Shown: positions 1-10,900 of the stretch, piece after piece | Numbering within the stretch: the first letter of the stretch is position 1 | Layout of the letters: each line of letters opens with the position of its first letter | Assembly: GCF_000002875.2 (NCBI RefSeq) | Contig: NC_009420.2 | Location: forward strand, 1,774,951-1,838,950 | From: Leishmania infantum JPCM5 | Taxonomy: Eukaryota; Euglenozoa; Kinetoplastea; Trypanosomatida; Trypanosomatidae | Length of the DNA: 64,000 nucleotides | Direction of reading: 5' to 3' | The notes under the pieces: model-generated | Told to the model about the DNA's origin: nothing | What the model saw: the letters and a program-made list of their open reading frames with translations, nothing else | Database searches by the model: none | Program-made: the position numbers and the translations under genes

Positions 1-1030
1 TCACACAAAGACCATGCGCGACGCAGCATGCGAGCATTCTTATCATCCGCTCGTTCTCCTTGTCCACTTTTCTTTTGTTCATGATGCGCACAACCCACCC
101 ACCAATGTTGTTGCAAGAACATTTTACGCAATCCTTTGCTCGGGAGAGGAGGGGAGCTTATTTGATATTTCAACCTTACAGCGCTCACTCGTGCTGCGAC
201 TCTTGCCGGGCGCGCGCTTGGCTACGTCAACACACAAACGGCACACGCTCTCCTCGCGTGCGACACCGACTTGTTTTCGGTTTTCTTTGTGCCGTTGAGG
301 GGAGGCGAACTACTCCTTCTCTCTCCCCTCACTGGCCTCCAGGGGAAGGTTGCTGCTCCTCTGACGGCGCCCTCCCCCTCTACCCCTCCCTCCCACAACG
401 TCTCTTTCGCGTTTGCACCGTCCTCTGTGCCGGGGCTTGGGTTGCGTGGGGAGCTGGGTGGCCGTTTCGTGCCTTGTCCGCGATCTCTGCATTTCCCCTC
501 ATCTGTTTTCACCCTCTTTGTCGTAGGTTTTTTTTTGTTGTTGTTGTCATTTTCGCGCTGCATCCGCCTCCGTCTCGCAGTAGCGTCCCCTCCGACCCGT
601 TCCTTGCTCTCGACTGCGTTTGAGCCTTTGTGTGTCTTCCACCCCTTCTCCATCTCTTTTTTTTTTCGCTTTTCTTCGCGTCGCTTCTCTCTCGGTCCCA
701 TCCCCTATCTCACTGCCACGACCGCCGCACACCGTCTAGCTAGACGGCACGAGGGATATCATAGTAAAGCGTTTCTACCGATTCATTCCCTTTTTCTCTC
801 TCGCTCCTGTTTTGTGTCTGTGACTGCAGGGCGCAGGGCTTCGTTGCGCGCGCTACGGACGTGTGCGCTGCTGTTAGTGATTACTTCTCCTTTTTGCTGG
901 TGCCGTGCAGACCGTGACAACGCAGTGCCCCTCGGGACGTCGGGCACCTTTTTTTTTCGGGTCATTTTTGTGTTGTTGTTTGTTGTGTTCTGCCGCGGTT
1001 TACGTGTTGTGGATTAGCGCTCTTTACTGC
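1..1030 (+). other. Pyrimidine-rich upstream spacer / 5' UTR region
   Basis: No convincing gene is seen. The + strand is strongly pyrimidine-biased, with long C/T runs around 300-420, 480-550 and 600-700. Open frames here translate to F/L/S/P/R-rich strings typical of polypyrimidine sequence. Candidate spliced-leader acceptors for the next gene are the AG at 909-910 and the AG at 1016-1017 after a T-rich stretch (about 950-985). Confidence 0.6.
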
Positions 1031-3511
1031 ATGTCTGCTTTAGTCTCGTGTAGCAATGAAATGGCGGCCGCTGCGCAGCTCACGAAGGTGACGGCGCTAA
1101 AGAAGAACACCGTCGACTACATCCCCAGCAAACTGGCGTACGACACAGCTATTCCTGTTACGATTCTCGAAGATCGCAGCGACTTCATCGAAAAGTGCAA
1201 ACCCTACGACATCATTGATGGACCGAATCCCCTCGATGAGCCAGAGGCGACGGATGCTACGCGGCCGCAGGCGCAGTCTGCCCTTGTGTCGCCACCGCCA
1301 GAGGTGAAGACGGTGGAGCGCTCGTCAGGGCGCGCCAACCGCAAAAGCCACCAGTCGGCATTGAAGGCCGAAAAGCCCCACCCCGTCAAGCGAGAGAGAG
1401 ACACCGAGGAAGGGCGGGACGGAGCTGTGGTTGTATTCACTCGACCGTCACGACACGGATGGGCAGCGGAGCGTCTTGCGCAGCATCGACCGTATCAGTT
1501 GGTGCGGTCGCATGATATGGAGACGTGTGTGCGGTATGTGCTGGATGATGTCGACTACGATTGGTGCGAGCGTCAAAACGTCGCACCGGAGAGCCTCCAG
1601 CGCGGCGTGACTTACCTCGAGTGGGCGTACGCTTCCTCGCTCCTTAGGGCAGCGACGCCGCGTGTTGCCACTCCCGAAGACTCAGGCACCGCCGCCGCTG
1701 ACTCTGTTGTCCCCGGATACGGTGAGGGGCACCACTGGTTGAGTACACAGTCTTCGTCTCCCGCTGGTGCCGCCGCGGCAGGCAGCGGACGGCATACGAC
1801 CTCGGGACGGCAGAACGGCAAGGACAAGGCTAGTGCTGGGGACGCTGCAGTGCGCTTGTGCGCCCTGTGCTCCAAGCCGGTGCAACTGCTGACGTCGCAG
1901 TCGCGGTCCGGTGCACTGGAACGTGGTACAGGCGGTGCCAACGCTCTCCAGAAAAGAGGAGGCGGGGAAACGCACTTGGCTGGTGCGCTCTCGTCATCAC
2001 CGACTGCACGAGGCGGCGCGAGGGTCGGCGGCGGTCATGCGCGGGGCACATCTGCCCCGCAACCGTCAGGTCTCGTGCTGCCCACCAAGAGGGCATTCGG
2101 TGATGTGTCCGCAGGGATCGCGTCCCCGTCGCACGACCTTCAGAGCAAAGGAATCCGGTGCAGCGACTGCGGTGTTGTCGCGCATCTGCGCTGCTGGTTC
2201 TTCTCAGAACCGCCGAAGCTACCGGAGGCATGGATATGCGACGGCTGCACCATTTACGCCCATCACCGCAAACGAAGCGCAGGCATGTGCTGCATATGCG
2301 GCCGCGCCGGTGGGGTGCTTCTGCCCTATGTCTCTTCGGCACTAAGGGACGACAGCGACGCTGTCAAGCCTGGTTCCCTGCAGACGCCCGCTTTCCACGG
2401 CCGCTCGTCGTCGGCGGCTGCGCTGTTTGACACAGTCTGCCATGCGGTGTGTGCCTTGAGCATGCCGGAGCTGGCTGTACATCCCCAGGTCACCGTTCTG
2501 CGACGCAACGGACTCGTCGATATGCAGATGCGTCCGTACGTCTACCCGCTTCGCCGTGTCGGCAAGCACAAGTGCGCCATGAATTGCCGGTTTTGCCAGC
2601 ATTTAGGTGGCCGATGTGTCCAGTGTTCACACCCACACTGCTTTGAGGCGATGCACGCGTCCTGCGCAGCCGAAGCGCACACCGTGGATTGCCAAGCTGA
2701 GCTGCCCATTCTTCCTGCGACTGCCAGTCCACGCCGCACGAGCGCCGGTGCGCGAGGTGGTGCATCAACTTTAGACGCCACCACCCAACCGATTTCGCTT
2801 GGCTGTTCACTGAGCAGCCCCCTGATGGGCACTACCAACTGGACTAGGTGTTCTCCCTACTGTAGGAAGCACTACGGCTACTCCGTCGGCAGCTCCGTCG
2901 GGTCTGCTGAGTTAGGCCACAAGGCGGAGGCGGAGGCGCTGGCGCTGGACTTGACCGGGCTGCTCACTGGCGGCGATGGAGTCACGTCGCCTGTGGTGCG
3001 CAAGCGTGGCCGCGGACGGCCGCCGGCGGCGCTGGTGAAGCAGCGAGAAGCAGAACGCGACCTCATTTTGAAGCTTCGCGCCTACTGGCTTGAACGCCGC
3101 CAGCAGCGCCGCGAGACATCGGCGCAGCTCGCCAGCGAAATCAACGCGCGCGTGCGGCCGATCGGCGAGGCATCGATGCGGCCGGAGATAGTAAAGATTT
3201 CGGCGGAGAAAGTGCGACTTTCGCACTTCCTGAGTCTCGTGCCGGAGTGGCAGTGGCTGCTCGTCTCCATCGTCGAAGGCGAACTGCCGCTGCCGGACGA
3301 GGAGTACGACGACGTGCAAAAGTTCCGCAAAGCGGCCCACACGCGTCGGTCCGGCAACACGCGCAGTTTGTACGACAAGATGTGCGAGGGCGCCGTGCAG
3401 CTTGGCCTCTTGTGCCGAGCGGCAGAGGCGATCAAGGAGCAGTGCAGACTGCGGCGCGCGAGCGTCGAGCAGGAGCTGGCGGCGCTCCGCATTCTCAGTG
3501 GGTGGCGGTAG
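1031..3511 (+). CDS. PHD / extended-PHD chromatin scaffold protein with AT-hook (BRPF/JADE/Nto1/EPL1-like)
   Basis: The protein has 826 aa from the first ATG downstream of a likely splice acceptor; a longer frame upstream has only a GTG. Near residues 167-185 a stretch beginning YVLDDVDYDW resembles the Enhancer-of-polycomb N-terminal signature. A PHD-like finger follows: CALC at about 277-280, CSDCG...HLRCWF at about 377-390 and WICDGC at about 401. Its first CxxC pair is separated from the second by about 100 low-complexity residues. An extended PHD follows: CCICG at about 420, then C/H pairs at about 515-547 and CSPYCRKHYG at about 608. An AT-hook, KRGRGRPP, lies near 660. The C-terminus is charged and helical. 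In the BRPF/JADE/Nto1 family this EPC-PHD-ePHD order scaffolds MYST acetyltransferases on nucleosomes, so a nuclear HAT-complex subunit is inferred. The zinc ligands are visible; the partner is not. Confidence 0.75.
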   Translation: MSALVSCSNEMAAAAQLTKVTALKKNTVDYIPSKLAYDTAIPVTILEDRSDFIEKCKPYDIIDGPNPLDEPEATDATRPQAQSALVSPPPEVKTVERSSGRANRKSHQSALKAEKPHPVKRERDTEEGRDGAVVVFTRPSRHGWAAERLAQHRPYQLVRSHDMETCVRYVLDDVDYDWCERQNVAPESLQRGVTYLEWAYASSLLRAATPRVATPEDSGTAAADSVVPGYGEGHHWLSTQSSSPAGAAAAGSGRHTTSGRQNGKDKASAGDAAVRLCALCSKPVQLLTSQSRSGALERGTGGANALQKRGGGETHLAGALSSSPTARGGARVGGGHARGTSAPQPSGLVLPTKRAFGDVSAGIASPSHDLQSKGIRCSDCGVVAHLRCWFFSEPPKLPEAWICDGCTIYAHHRKRSAGMCCICGRAGGVLLPYVSSALRDDSDAVKPGSLQTPAFHGRSSSAAALFDTVCHAVCALSMPELAVHPQVTVLRRNGLVDMQMRPYVYPLRRVGKHKCAMNCRFCQHLGGRCVQCSHPHCFEAMHASCAAEAHTVDCQAELPILPATASPRRTSAGARGGASTLDATTQPISLGCSLSSPLMGTTNWTRCSPYCRKHYGYSVGSSVGSAELGHKAEAEALALDLTGLLTGGDGVTSPVVRKRGRGRPPAALVKQREAERDLILKLRAYWLERRQQRRETSAQLASEINARVRPIGEASMRPEIVKISAEKVRLSHFLSLVPEWQWLLVSIVEGELPLPDEEYDDVQKFRKAAHTRRSGNTRSLYDKMCEGAVQLGLLCRAAEAIKEQCRLRRASVEQELAALRILSGWR

Positions 3512-4550
3512 GGAGGGGGTGGGGAGGCAGTAATGGCATCGCAGAAGAGCGCTAACAGACCTGGGGAGCAGTAAGCTGTGGCGCCTCGCTTACAGCTACG
3601 CGCGCAAACCGCTGGCCATGAAAGATCGGCAGCCCAACACCACATCGGCAATACTCCAGGGCAGCGGCTCACGCTTTTCCTCTCGGTATGGCGCGTCAAA
3701 GTAAGCCTCCGTGGTGCACACGTGCTTTCTTTTGCTTGTTCGTTGATTGTAGTTGTGCATATATCCGTATATACATGTATATATGTTTGCTAGCGACATA
3801 TTTCACATCCCAGCGTCCACAGAGCCCATGAACAAGGCAAGGAACACTGCACATGCGAAAGGAAACGGCCGTATTTCGGCCCGGTGGGAAGCGTCAGCAA
3901 CGTGCGCGCGACGCTGGCGACCTGCTGCGGTCTTGTATGGCGCAAATAGGCGCTTTTCAGCACAAGATGATGTGGCCGAACGCAGGGGCTTAACGTTAGA
4001 CGGTGTTCTGGAAATAGTTGCTAATTTTCTTAGTCAAGTAGCAAATGAGCTCCTGTAAAGCTTCACGCATCTCATCCACTCCCCAGGGGCTCTGTGCATC
4101 CACCGAGGGCGGCTCTGAGCACCCCAAACCTGCATGGGCGCCCACTCACATATGTGCCCAATGAAAAGACTCGCCTCCCTCTACGTTGATGCTTTCTTTC
4201 TTTTTTTTTTTACTTCGTAGAAGCCTTTTGGCGCTGCTTGTCTCCTGTGGAGAGCTGCAAGCACGGCTACAAGAACACACGCGTACCACATGGTCAAGTG
4301 CACAGGCATAGATCTTTTCTCCACAGTGTGGTTTCCTTAACTGGTTTCTCGTGGCCACCAGCGTGCACATCTTTTCTTTGCTGCAAAAAAAAGGAAATCC
4401 TAGACTCGCAGGAGAATATATACATATACACGGGTGCTGCTTCTGCGTACTGTAGACTGAGCTTCTGTGGGTGTGGACGCGTCAGCCCTCACGTTCTCTC
4501 TTTCTTTTCACCTCCTCTGGCCTTTTAAAACCGTCTTCCCCAAGGAAGAG
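3512..4550 (+). other. Intergenic region (3' UTR / 5' UTR)
   Basis: No gene is seen. It holds AT-rich islands near 3755-3790 and 4418-4432 made of alternating TATA-like sequence, a T-run at about 4199-4211, and a C/T-rich tract (about 4494-4540) just before the next start that could guide trans-splicing at AG 4543-4544. The middle part, about 3820-4060, is of mixed composition and unassigned. Confidence 0.5.
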
Positions 4551-5030
4551 ATGCGTGTTCGCACCTACCACAAGCATGTTATCCAGCGTAACAGCCCTGC
4601 TCTGCAAGGCCTCCTCGCCTTGCACACGATGTTCTCCGTTTTCTACTCCGCCCCCGTCTGGTTCACCTACCTCGGCATCCGTTGGCACGTGGCCAGCGTC
4701 ACGTCGCAGCAGCGAATATGGATGATCTGCGTGCTCATCATTTGGTTCTGCACGGAGATACTGCGTCTCCACCTTGGATGTCTGGCCAACAAGCGAATAC
4801 TCTTTGGCGAACTTGTCGCATTCCTGACTATGACCCTCGTTCCACAGCTCCTGCTCGTCTGTGTTCTTTTGGGCTTTCTGCCGGAGTGCACCGACTTGGA
4901 GTTTAGCGTGTGTGTCACGCAGATCCTGCTGTTGGTGCTGGAGTGCCTCACGGCGATGCAGCTGTTGATGCGGGTGACGCGCAACAACGTCGTTGACTTT
5001 TACGTCTCCCTCGGCTCGCCCTACTGCTGA
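4551..5030 (+). CDS. TMEM17/TMEM216/TMEM80-family ciliary transition-zone membrane protein
   Basis: This 159-aa protein has four hydrophobic segments at about residues 20-42, 56-74, 87-109 and 116-138. The loop after the second helix reads EILRLHLGCLANKR, and the third helix contains FLTMTLVPQLLLV. Together these match my knowledge of the Transmembrane_17 family, where an E-(x)-RLYLG...GN...FL....PQ pattern is typical. Family members are part of the MKS module at the ciliary transition zone and help gate membrane proteins into the cilium; in this organism that would be the flagellum base. Length (150-200 aa) and topology fit. The start is the first ATG after the pyrimidine tract, six bases after AG 4543-4544. 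Which paralogue (TMEM17, 216 or 80) it represents cannot be told by eye. Confidence 0.75.
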   Translation: MRVRTYHKHVIQRNSPALQGLLALHTMFSVFYSAPVWFTYLGIRWHVASVTSQQRIWMICVLIIWFCTEILRLHLGCLANKRILFGELVAFLTMTLVPQLLLVCVLLGFLPECTDLEFSVCVTQILLLVLECLTAMQLLMRVTRNNVVDFYVSLGSPYC

Positions 5031-5818
5031 CACGGAAAGCAGCGCTGCTGTGAGGGAGTGGCAGTGAAATTCTTCACACAGGAACCGCTCGCCTGCATAC
5101 TGGCCGCGGCACATAAGGAAGCCGGAGGGGGGGGCAACGAGCGGTGGCAGTAGTGCCGAGTCTCTTGTACAGTTGTTCTCTCCTCTTTCTGCTGTTGTCT
5201 TCTCTATCCCGCGGACCGGACATCTCTCTCTCTTCCTATTAACAGCCTTTGAGGAGAATGGCAAGCAGACCGACCTTCTAAAGTGCACACCGCACCAAAA
5301 AAGAATTGTGTCAACTGGCAAAGAAAAAAAGTGAGCGAAGCTGAGAATTGCTGAGTTTCGTGAACCTTTTCACGGAACCGAGCGCCTATCGTTGCGGCAC
5401 AAGACACGCAGCCTCGCCAGTCGCATCTAGCGCGTTGCCTCACAGGCTTGCGGATGACGTCGGAGTGAAGCGAATCAGCAGCGGAGGACATAGCTCATTG
5501 TGCTCGTTTTTTTTTGTGATGTACTCCTCCTACGTTCGCCGTCGTCACCGTCTCGTCCTCTAACTGCCCCTCCTTCCCCTCCCCTCAACGAGGCCGTTTC
5601 CTTGATGTACACTTCCGCCGCGTATGGTTGCTGGTTCTTATTTCTGTACAAGCCGGCGGCACGCTTGAAGGAGAGACCCAACGGCGTCTTCCATCAGCGC
5701 ACACCTGTGCCGACCGTTTTTCTTTTTTTGGATTGTGCGTGCCTCACTTGCCCTGCCCAGGACACCAGTCGCACGCCAAGGCTCCAACACTGCCCCCCCT
5801 TCCCCCCTTTTTTTCAAG
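5031..5818 (+). other. Intergenic region
   Basis: No gene is seen. It contains a G-run near 5128-5134, an A-run near 5323-5330, and a C/T-rich stretch from about 5785 to 5815 abutting the next start. The AG directly before that ATG (5817-5818) would leave no 5' UTR, so an acceptor further upstream such as 5759-5760 is more likely. Confidence 0.5.
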
Positions 5819-7237
5819 ATGGATATTTCGTATCAATTATGGTCGCTCGTAGAGCAGGCGCGGCGCTCATCGACCATGCCGCCAGCGCGCATCACCCTCC
5901 CTGCTCGTCAAACGCGAACAGCGGCAGAGACTCAGGCAACCGACTCTTTGCTGATCACCTCCCAAGCGCTTGACCGTGCCGCTGACGTGGCCATCGGTCG
6001 CGCCACAGCGCACATTTCCGCTGTCATGGCCGCTCTCGACGCAGTGACACCAAGTTCCTTGGCGCACCTGCAGAACAGCCTTCTGCTCTCGGATGCGGAG
6101 CTGCTTTCCGTAAGCAGCTCGCTGAAGGCGTTCACGGAGACCCTCACCAAGGTCACTGCACTCACGGAGGCACGACGCTGGCGCGGTCGCTTGACGGGCG
6201 CACCTTCAACCGCCACAGGCAGGGATGACGCCTTGGAGGGTCTCGCAGTGGACAAACCGGATGGGCAAGATGGAAAGACCCGAAGTGGCGTTGTCGCGCA
6301 TCTTCGACAGGCAGTCTCGACTCTGCAGCGGCGGATCGCCTCAAAGCGCCTACACGTCGCCCTTGCGAAGGAGGAGTTGGCCCTGTACAAGACGGAGCTG
6401 TTTCTCTACGGTCACTGCGGTGTGGTCGCATGCTCGGACGAGGTGGCTGCCGAGCTCGCCCGCCGCATGGAGGCGACGCACAAAGAGGCAGGTTTGCGGG
6501 GCCAGCAAGGCGCCAAGGCACTTGAGTTGGCGGAAGTCAACGTGCTCTCTGATGGCGGTGGCGGGCAGCAGCGGCGTCATCACACATCGTCAAAGTCACC
6601 CGGCCCGATGCCGGGCTTTGGCACGACGTTTCGTGTAGTCGATGGCATGGTGCAGCGGGCCGCCGAAACCGTCAAAGCAGCTGGCAGCCACGCCGATTCG
6701 GCACTGCACGTAGCACTCACGGGCGGTCACGCGGCAGCGCGGCAGCTACTGAACGCCGGCACTGCTTCTGTCGCGGAGATCCTTATGCTCGGCGCTGGAG
6801 CGCGCCGCGGCGGCTGCGGCAACCTCTCGATCCCAGCTGTTGAGGCACTCGTGACGACTGCAGGCGGTGGTGCGCCCCGGCTTCCGACTCTTCAGCCGTA
6901 CCAGCTCACGAATGAAGAGGAAGCGTATCTGCGAGAGCAGAATCGCGCGCTTCTTGAGGCCCAGCGTCAGGCATCCGCACAGGATGCCAAGGCAGTCGAG
7001 GCTCTGGTCAGAGAACTATCGCAGCTGACGTCGCTGATGAGCGAGCAGGTGGTGCAGCAAACGGAGCAGTTTTCGCTGATCGTCAAGAACACGGAAGCGG
7101 CGCACACGAACGTCAAAAAGGCGATGAGCGAGGTAGAGAAGCCCCTGAGCGCCTTTTGGAATCCAACGCGGCAGCTCGTGGCGCTCCTCTGGGTGTGCAT
7201 GGCTGTTCTTCTCGCCGTGAACTGGGCCTCACGGTGA
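5819..7237 (+). CDS. Qa-SNARE, syntaxin-18/Ufe1-like, tail-anchored
   Basis: This 472-aa protein ends in a single hydrophobic segment at about residues 450-468 with only a few residues after it, the topology of a tail-anchored SNARE. The SNARE-like region (about 370-440) carries the run VVQQTEQF. Aligning it with syntaxin heptads puts a zero-layer glutamine at about Q414, followed by a TEQFSLIVKN pattern like the syntaxin-18 QEAEIDSI core. The long helical N-terminal half would be the regulatory domain. Syntaxin 18/Ufe1 works in Golgi-to-ER retrograde fusion at the ER, so the same role is inferred. The ATG at 5819 is the first in frame; only a GTG lies upstream. It could be a different Qa-SNARE subgroup, but the C-terminal pattern favours syntaxin 18. 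Confidence 0.68.
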   Translation: MDISYQLWSLVEQARRSSTMPPARITLPARQTRTAAETQATDSLLITSQALDRAADVAIGRATAHISAVMAALDAVTPSSLAHLQNSLLLSDAELLSVSSSLKAFTETLTKVTALTEARRWRGRLTGAPSTATGRDDALEGLAVDKPDGQDGKTRSGVVAHLRQAVSTLQRRIASKRLHVALAKEELALYKTELFLYGHCGVVACSDEVAAELARRMEATHKEAGLRGQQGAKALELAEVNVLSDGGGGQQRRHHTSSKSPGPMPGFGTTFRVVDGMVQRAAETVKAAGSHADSALHVALTGGHAAARQLLNAGTASVAEILMLGAGARRGGCGNLSIPAVEALVTTAGGGAPRLPTLQPYQLTNEEEAYLREQNRALLEAQRQASAQDAKAVEALVRELSQLTSLMSEQVVQQTEQFSLIVKNTEAAHTNVKKAMSEVEKPLSAFWNPTRQLVALLWVCMAVLLAVNWASR

Positions 7238-7954
7238 GAGAAGCAGCTGAAGAACACAGAGACAGACGGAGAACGACAAGACCCGTAGTGCTGCAACGGG
7301 CAGACGCTCTCGAGCATGTGTTTTCCTTGCTTCCATGCAGACACCTCCGTCGACACTGGAGGGGATGGGCTTGGGAGTGGCGCCTCCCCCCCCATCTCTT
7401 GGATTCGCAGGGGCTCTTAGCGGCTCCATTCGAAGAAAAGCTGAAGGCGAGTCTCGCTCATCCGCACACACGTTTCGGAGAGAAGCGCAGAGGAAGCAGA
7501 TGAAGATATCACAGCTGCCTCCGCTCCCCCTCCCCCCACCCAAAAAAAAAAAGAAAATGCGAAGACACCACTTGCAGAGGGTATCTCGGAGTAACCGTCA
7601 TGGTCGAAGCTATCTCGTAGACGGAGGGGGTATGTTTATGCCTTTCGCACTCCTTGAATACAGCATTCCTCCGCGACCTAATGAACCGGAAAATGGGGCC
7701 GCACTCTCCCAGTAGCGACCGCGAGCAGGAAGCGTTGTGTTTCGCCGTAGTGCTCTTCGCGAATGCTATCCTCGACGTTTTTTTCCCAGTCCTTCTTTTG
7801 CTGTTTCTGGTGGTGGGGCAGCTGTATCGATCTGGCTTCCACGGACGATCTCCTTCTTCCTCCCTTCCACGACATTGTAGAAACGCGCACACGCATACAT
7901 TCACATCACCAAAGGGACTGCTGCGTTGAGCGCAGTGCGGGCATCGTCGTCGAT
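7238..7954 (+). other. Intergenic region
   Basis: No gene is seen. It includes C-runs near 7386-7394, a C-rich to A-rich junction at about 7525-7556, and T-rich tracts at about 7780-7800. The tracts around 7850-7870 and the AG sites that follow could serve the downstream gene. Confidence 0.45.
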
Positions 7955-10900
7955 ATGTGGCTTAACGCTGCCCGTCGGTGCGTACGTAGCTATCCCGGCG
8001 ACGCCACAGCACAGCTCACGCACGTCAGCTCGGCCGCACGAAAGCAGCCCCGCGCGGCAGCGTTTATCGTACCCGCTGGCACTGCTCGCTGCTACGCCAC
8101 GGGACCGGCAGGGACGGACAATCTTGCCGGCGTCTCGCCGGCTTCTGCCGCGAAGGTGAAAGCTGGCAGCAGCCCCGTCTCGTCGAAGACGAAAAGCAGC
8201 CGTTTTGTGCGCACCTGCGGCAACGCGGCTCCTCCTGCAACGTCTAGTGCCGAACCCAACGGCGGCGCCATCCCGCAAGGTGAGGCCGACGCGAGATGGT
8301 CCGCTCTCCACGTGAACTTGTCGGCTCCACCGGGCTTGACCTCTGCCGCTTCCGTGGCAGCGTACCTGCAGCGCCTCCAGAGCCTTCTGCGGCACGGACG
8401 CCATTCTTTCATGCGCGCCTGTGCCGTGCACGAGCTGGGGAAGATTTTATTGCCTTCAGTGAAGGGCATCGACGGTGCCACTGTACTACTACTGCTGCAG
8501 ACGCTGCGGATGGCGGACGCTGACGAGGCCATGCCCCTTGTCCAAGACGCAACCACGTGGATGGGTTTGCACGGCTTCCACTTGACCCCGCCACAGATGA
8601 CAACCGCGATTGAGCTGCTGCTGCACTTTGACCGCTCCGTGGCGCGTGAGCTTGCCGTCGCGTTGGTCCAGCGCACGCCCCGGAGCACTCTTTGCTCTTT
8701 TTCCACCGCGCGCGTTGTGCCGATTCTGACGGCAATGTTGCCAACTCTGACGTACGGCCGAAACAGCAACCTTGCACTCCAGTCGATCGCGCAACTGGAG
8801 CAGGCAAGAGAAAATAACGTAATCGCCGCTGAAGGGCTGCGCGACGGATGCCTGAGCGACGAGTTCCTGTCGGTATCATCTGGGTGCCTGACGCAACTCT
8901 TGCGCGCCTTGTGGGCCTTTAGGCGAGCGAATCAAGGCCTCTACAGCACAGTGGCTGCCACCGAATGGCGATCCCTGGAGGAGGCTGCGTGCCGCATACT
9001 CGCCACCCCAGAGAAGTGCGCCGAGGTGTCACTCGCTGAACTTATCAACGTCATGACCGACCTCACTCAGTGGAGGAAGCAGCGCAACGGCTCGGGCAGC
9101 GCGGAGACAGCAGTCAACAACGCGCGGGGACAACTTTTCGCAGCACTTCTTCTGCGGCTAGAGGCGATCACGGAGCGCCTACGCCGCTGCTCTCCTGAAC
9201 CGTCCGAAAGGGGCTTTATCTTGCCAGAGCCGCTGACGATGAGCGATATCTCAGTGGCCTGGTCCCATTGCTTGGCGCACGCCAAAACTCGCAGCCCCTC
9301 TCACGACTTACCCTCCCTTGCAGACAGCGGCGACGGTGCCGACGCCGCATGTGCATTTGGGACTTCGCTACAGGCTCTCCAGGCGGCTCTGTGGGGCGTT
9401 GTCGCTGCGCGCTGCAGCGCAGAATCGCAGAGCATTGACGCAGTGCAGTTGGCTGCGTTCATGTGCAGTGAGCTAGTAGTGTCCTGGATGACACATGCCC
9501 ACCAGGCACGCGATGAGGCTCTTGCGCAGGCGGTCGGTGACGACACATCCGCAGTACTGCCGGATCTTGCATCCTTGATTCCCGAGGCGACACTCCAGGG
9601 TGTTGTTGACGGCATATCGGCACAGCTACTGGCTGACAGCATCACATGGACGCCGCAGATGGTTCGCCAGGCGGTTACTTTGTTGGGGAACAGCAGAGAT
9701 CCCGCGCACCGCGCGCGGGCGCTGGAGCTGGCGAGGAAGTGGTATCGGCAGCTGCAGTCACGCGCCCAGGAGGGCGAGCGCCTTCAGCCGATTGAGCTGC
9801 TAGCCTTTTTCGTTCCGACTCTGTTGCAAGAGGAGAAGAAGGGCGTGGCGCAGGCGGTGAGAGCGTCCCTGTCGAGGTGGAGCGTTGCAGAGGTGCTGTA
9901 CTTCTTCACCGAAATCGCAATGCACGGCGGGCGCGCAGGTGGTGTGGAGAGCATGACGGTACTGCGGGACTCGGGCAAGCTGCTCGGCGTGTACGCTGCC
10001 AAGGCGTCCGCGCCGCAGCTGGTGGGGCTCGTGGAGTGCTACGGTTTGGCGCAGGTGCGAAGTGATGACTTCTGTGAGGCGGTTGCTTCTCGAGTGTCGG
10101 AGCTGCTGCGAGCCACAGTCGCGGATGCGTCTCGCGAAAAGACATACTTGTCAGCCGCGCCACCGACTACTGCGTCCGAAAGTCAGGCAAACTCCTTCGC
10201 TGCGGGGGAGGAGCAGGCGATGCAGACGGAACCTGCCGCCGCGAACAGCACAAGGCCCGGTGCCATCACCTCTCCGGGAGTGACGATTTCACAGCTTGCA
10301 CGGCTGCTCCGCTCCCTTGCACTCATGGAGACGCGGCAGGTGTCGCCTTTTATTGACGCCGTTCATATCATCACGCGCGCTGCCGACGCCGACCAGGGCA
10401 CCGCGGAGCAGATCACGCAGCTGATTGCGGCGTATGCGAAGATGCTCATCTGGTGCTATCCAGTGCTGCGTGCGTTGACGGAGCGACTTCTGCGAATGGA
10501 CAAGTCGGAGGTGACCCTGTCGCACCTCGTTACTGCGCAGCTGGCGCTACTCCGCATGGACGTCACCCTTCCTTCCTTCACTGCTCGCTTTTATGAAGAG
10601 CTATCGAAGATGCACAAGCCAGCGGCAGGCCAATCCCGTGTCTCGGCCGCTGGTTGCGCCAGTCTGCACGACATGGTTGTGCAGTTGTCTATTCTCGCGC
10701 GCCTGCGCGGTCACCCGTCAGAGACGCCTTTAGACGATGCGGTAGCGGAGGTGCTGATTGAGCGCATCGTGGCCCACTCAGATCATCTGAAGGTGGACGA
10801 AGTTGCGGAGGTGCTGCTGTCGCTGAGTCGGCTCGGTAAAGGAAACTCGGCCGCGTTCGGAAGTCTCAACGTTCGGACCCTGGGCATGTTGCCAAAGTCA

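Noticed and set aside
60..1017. Overlapping + strand open frames of 187 and 248 codons upstream of the PHD gene
   Set aside because: They translate to F/L/S/P/R-rich strings from polypyrimidine sequence, overlap one another in different frames and have no domain-like features.
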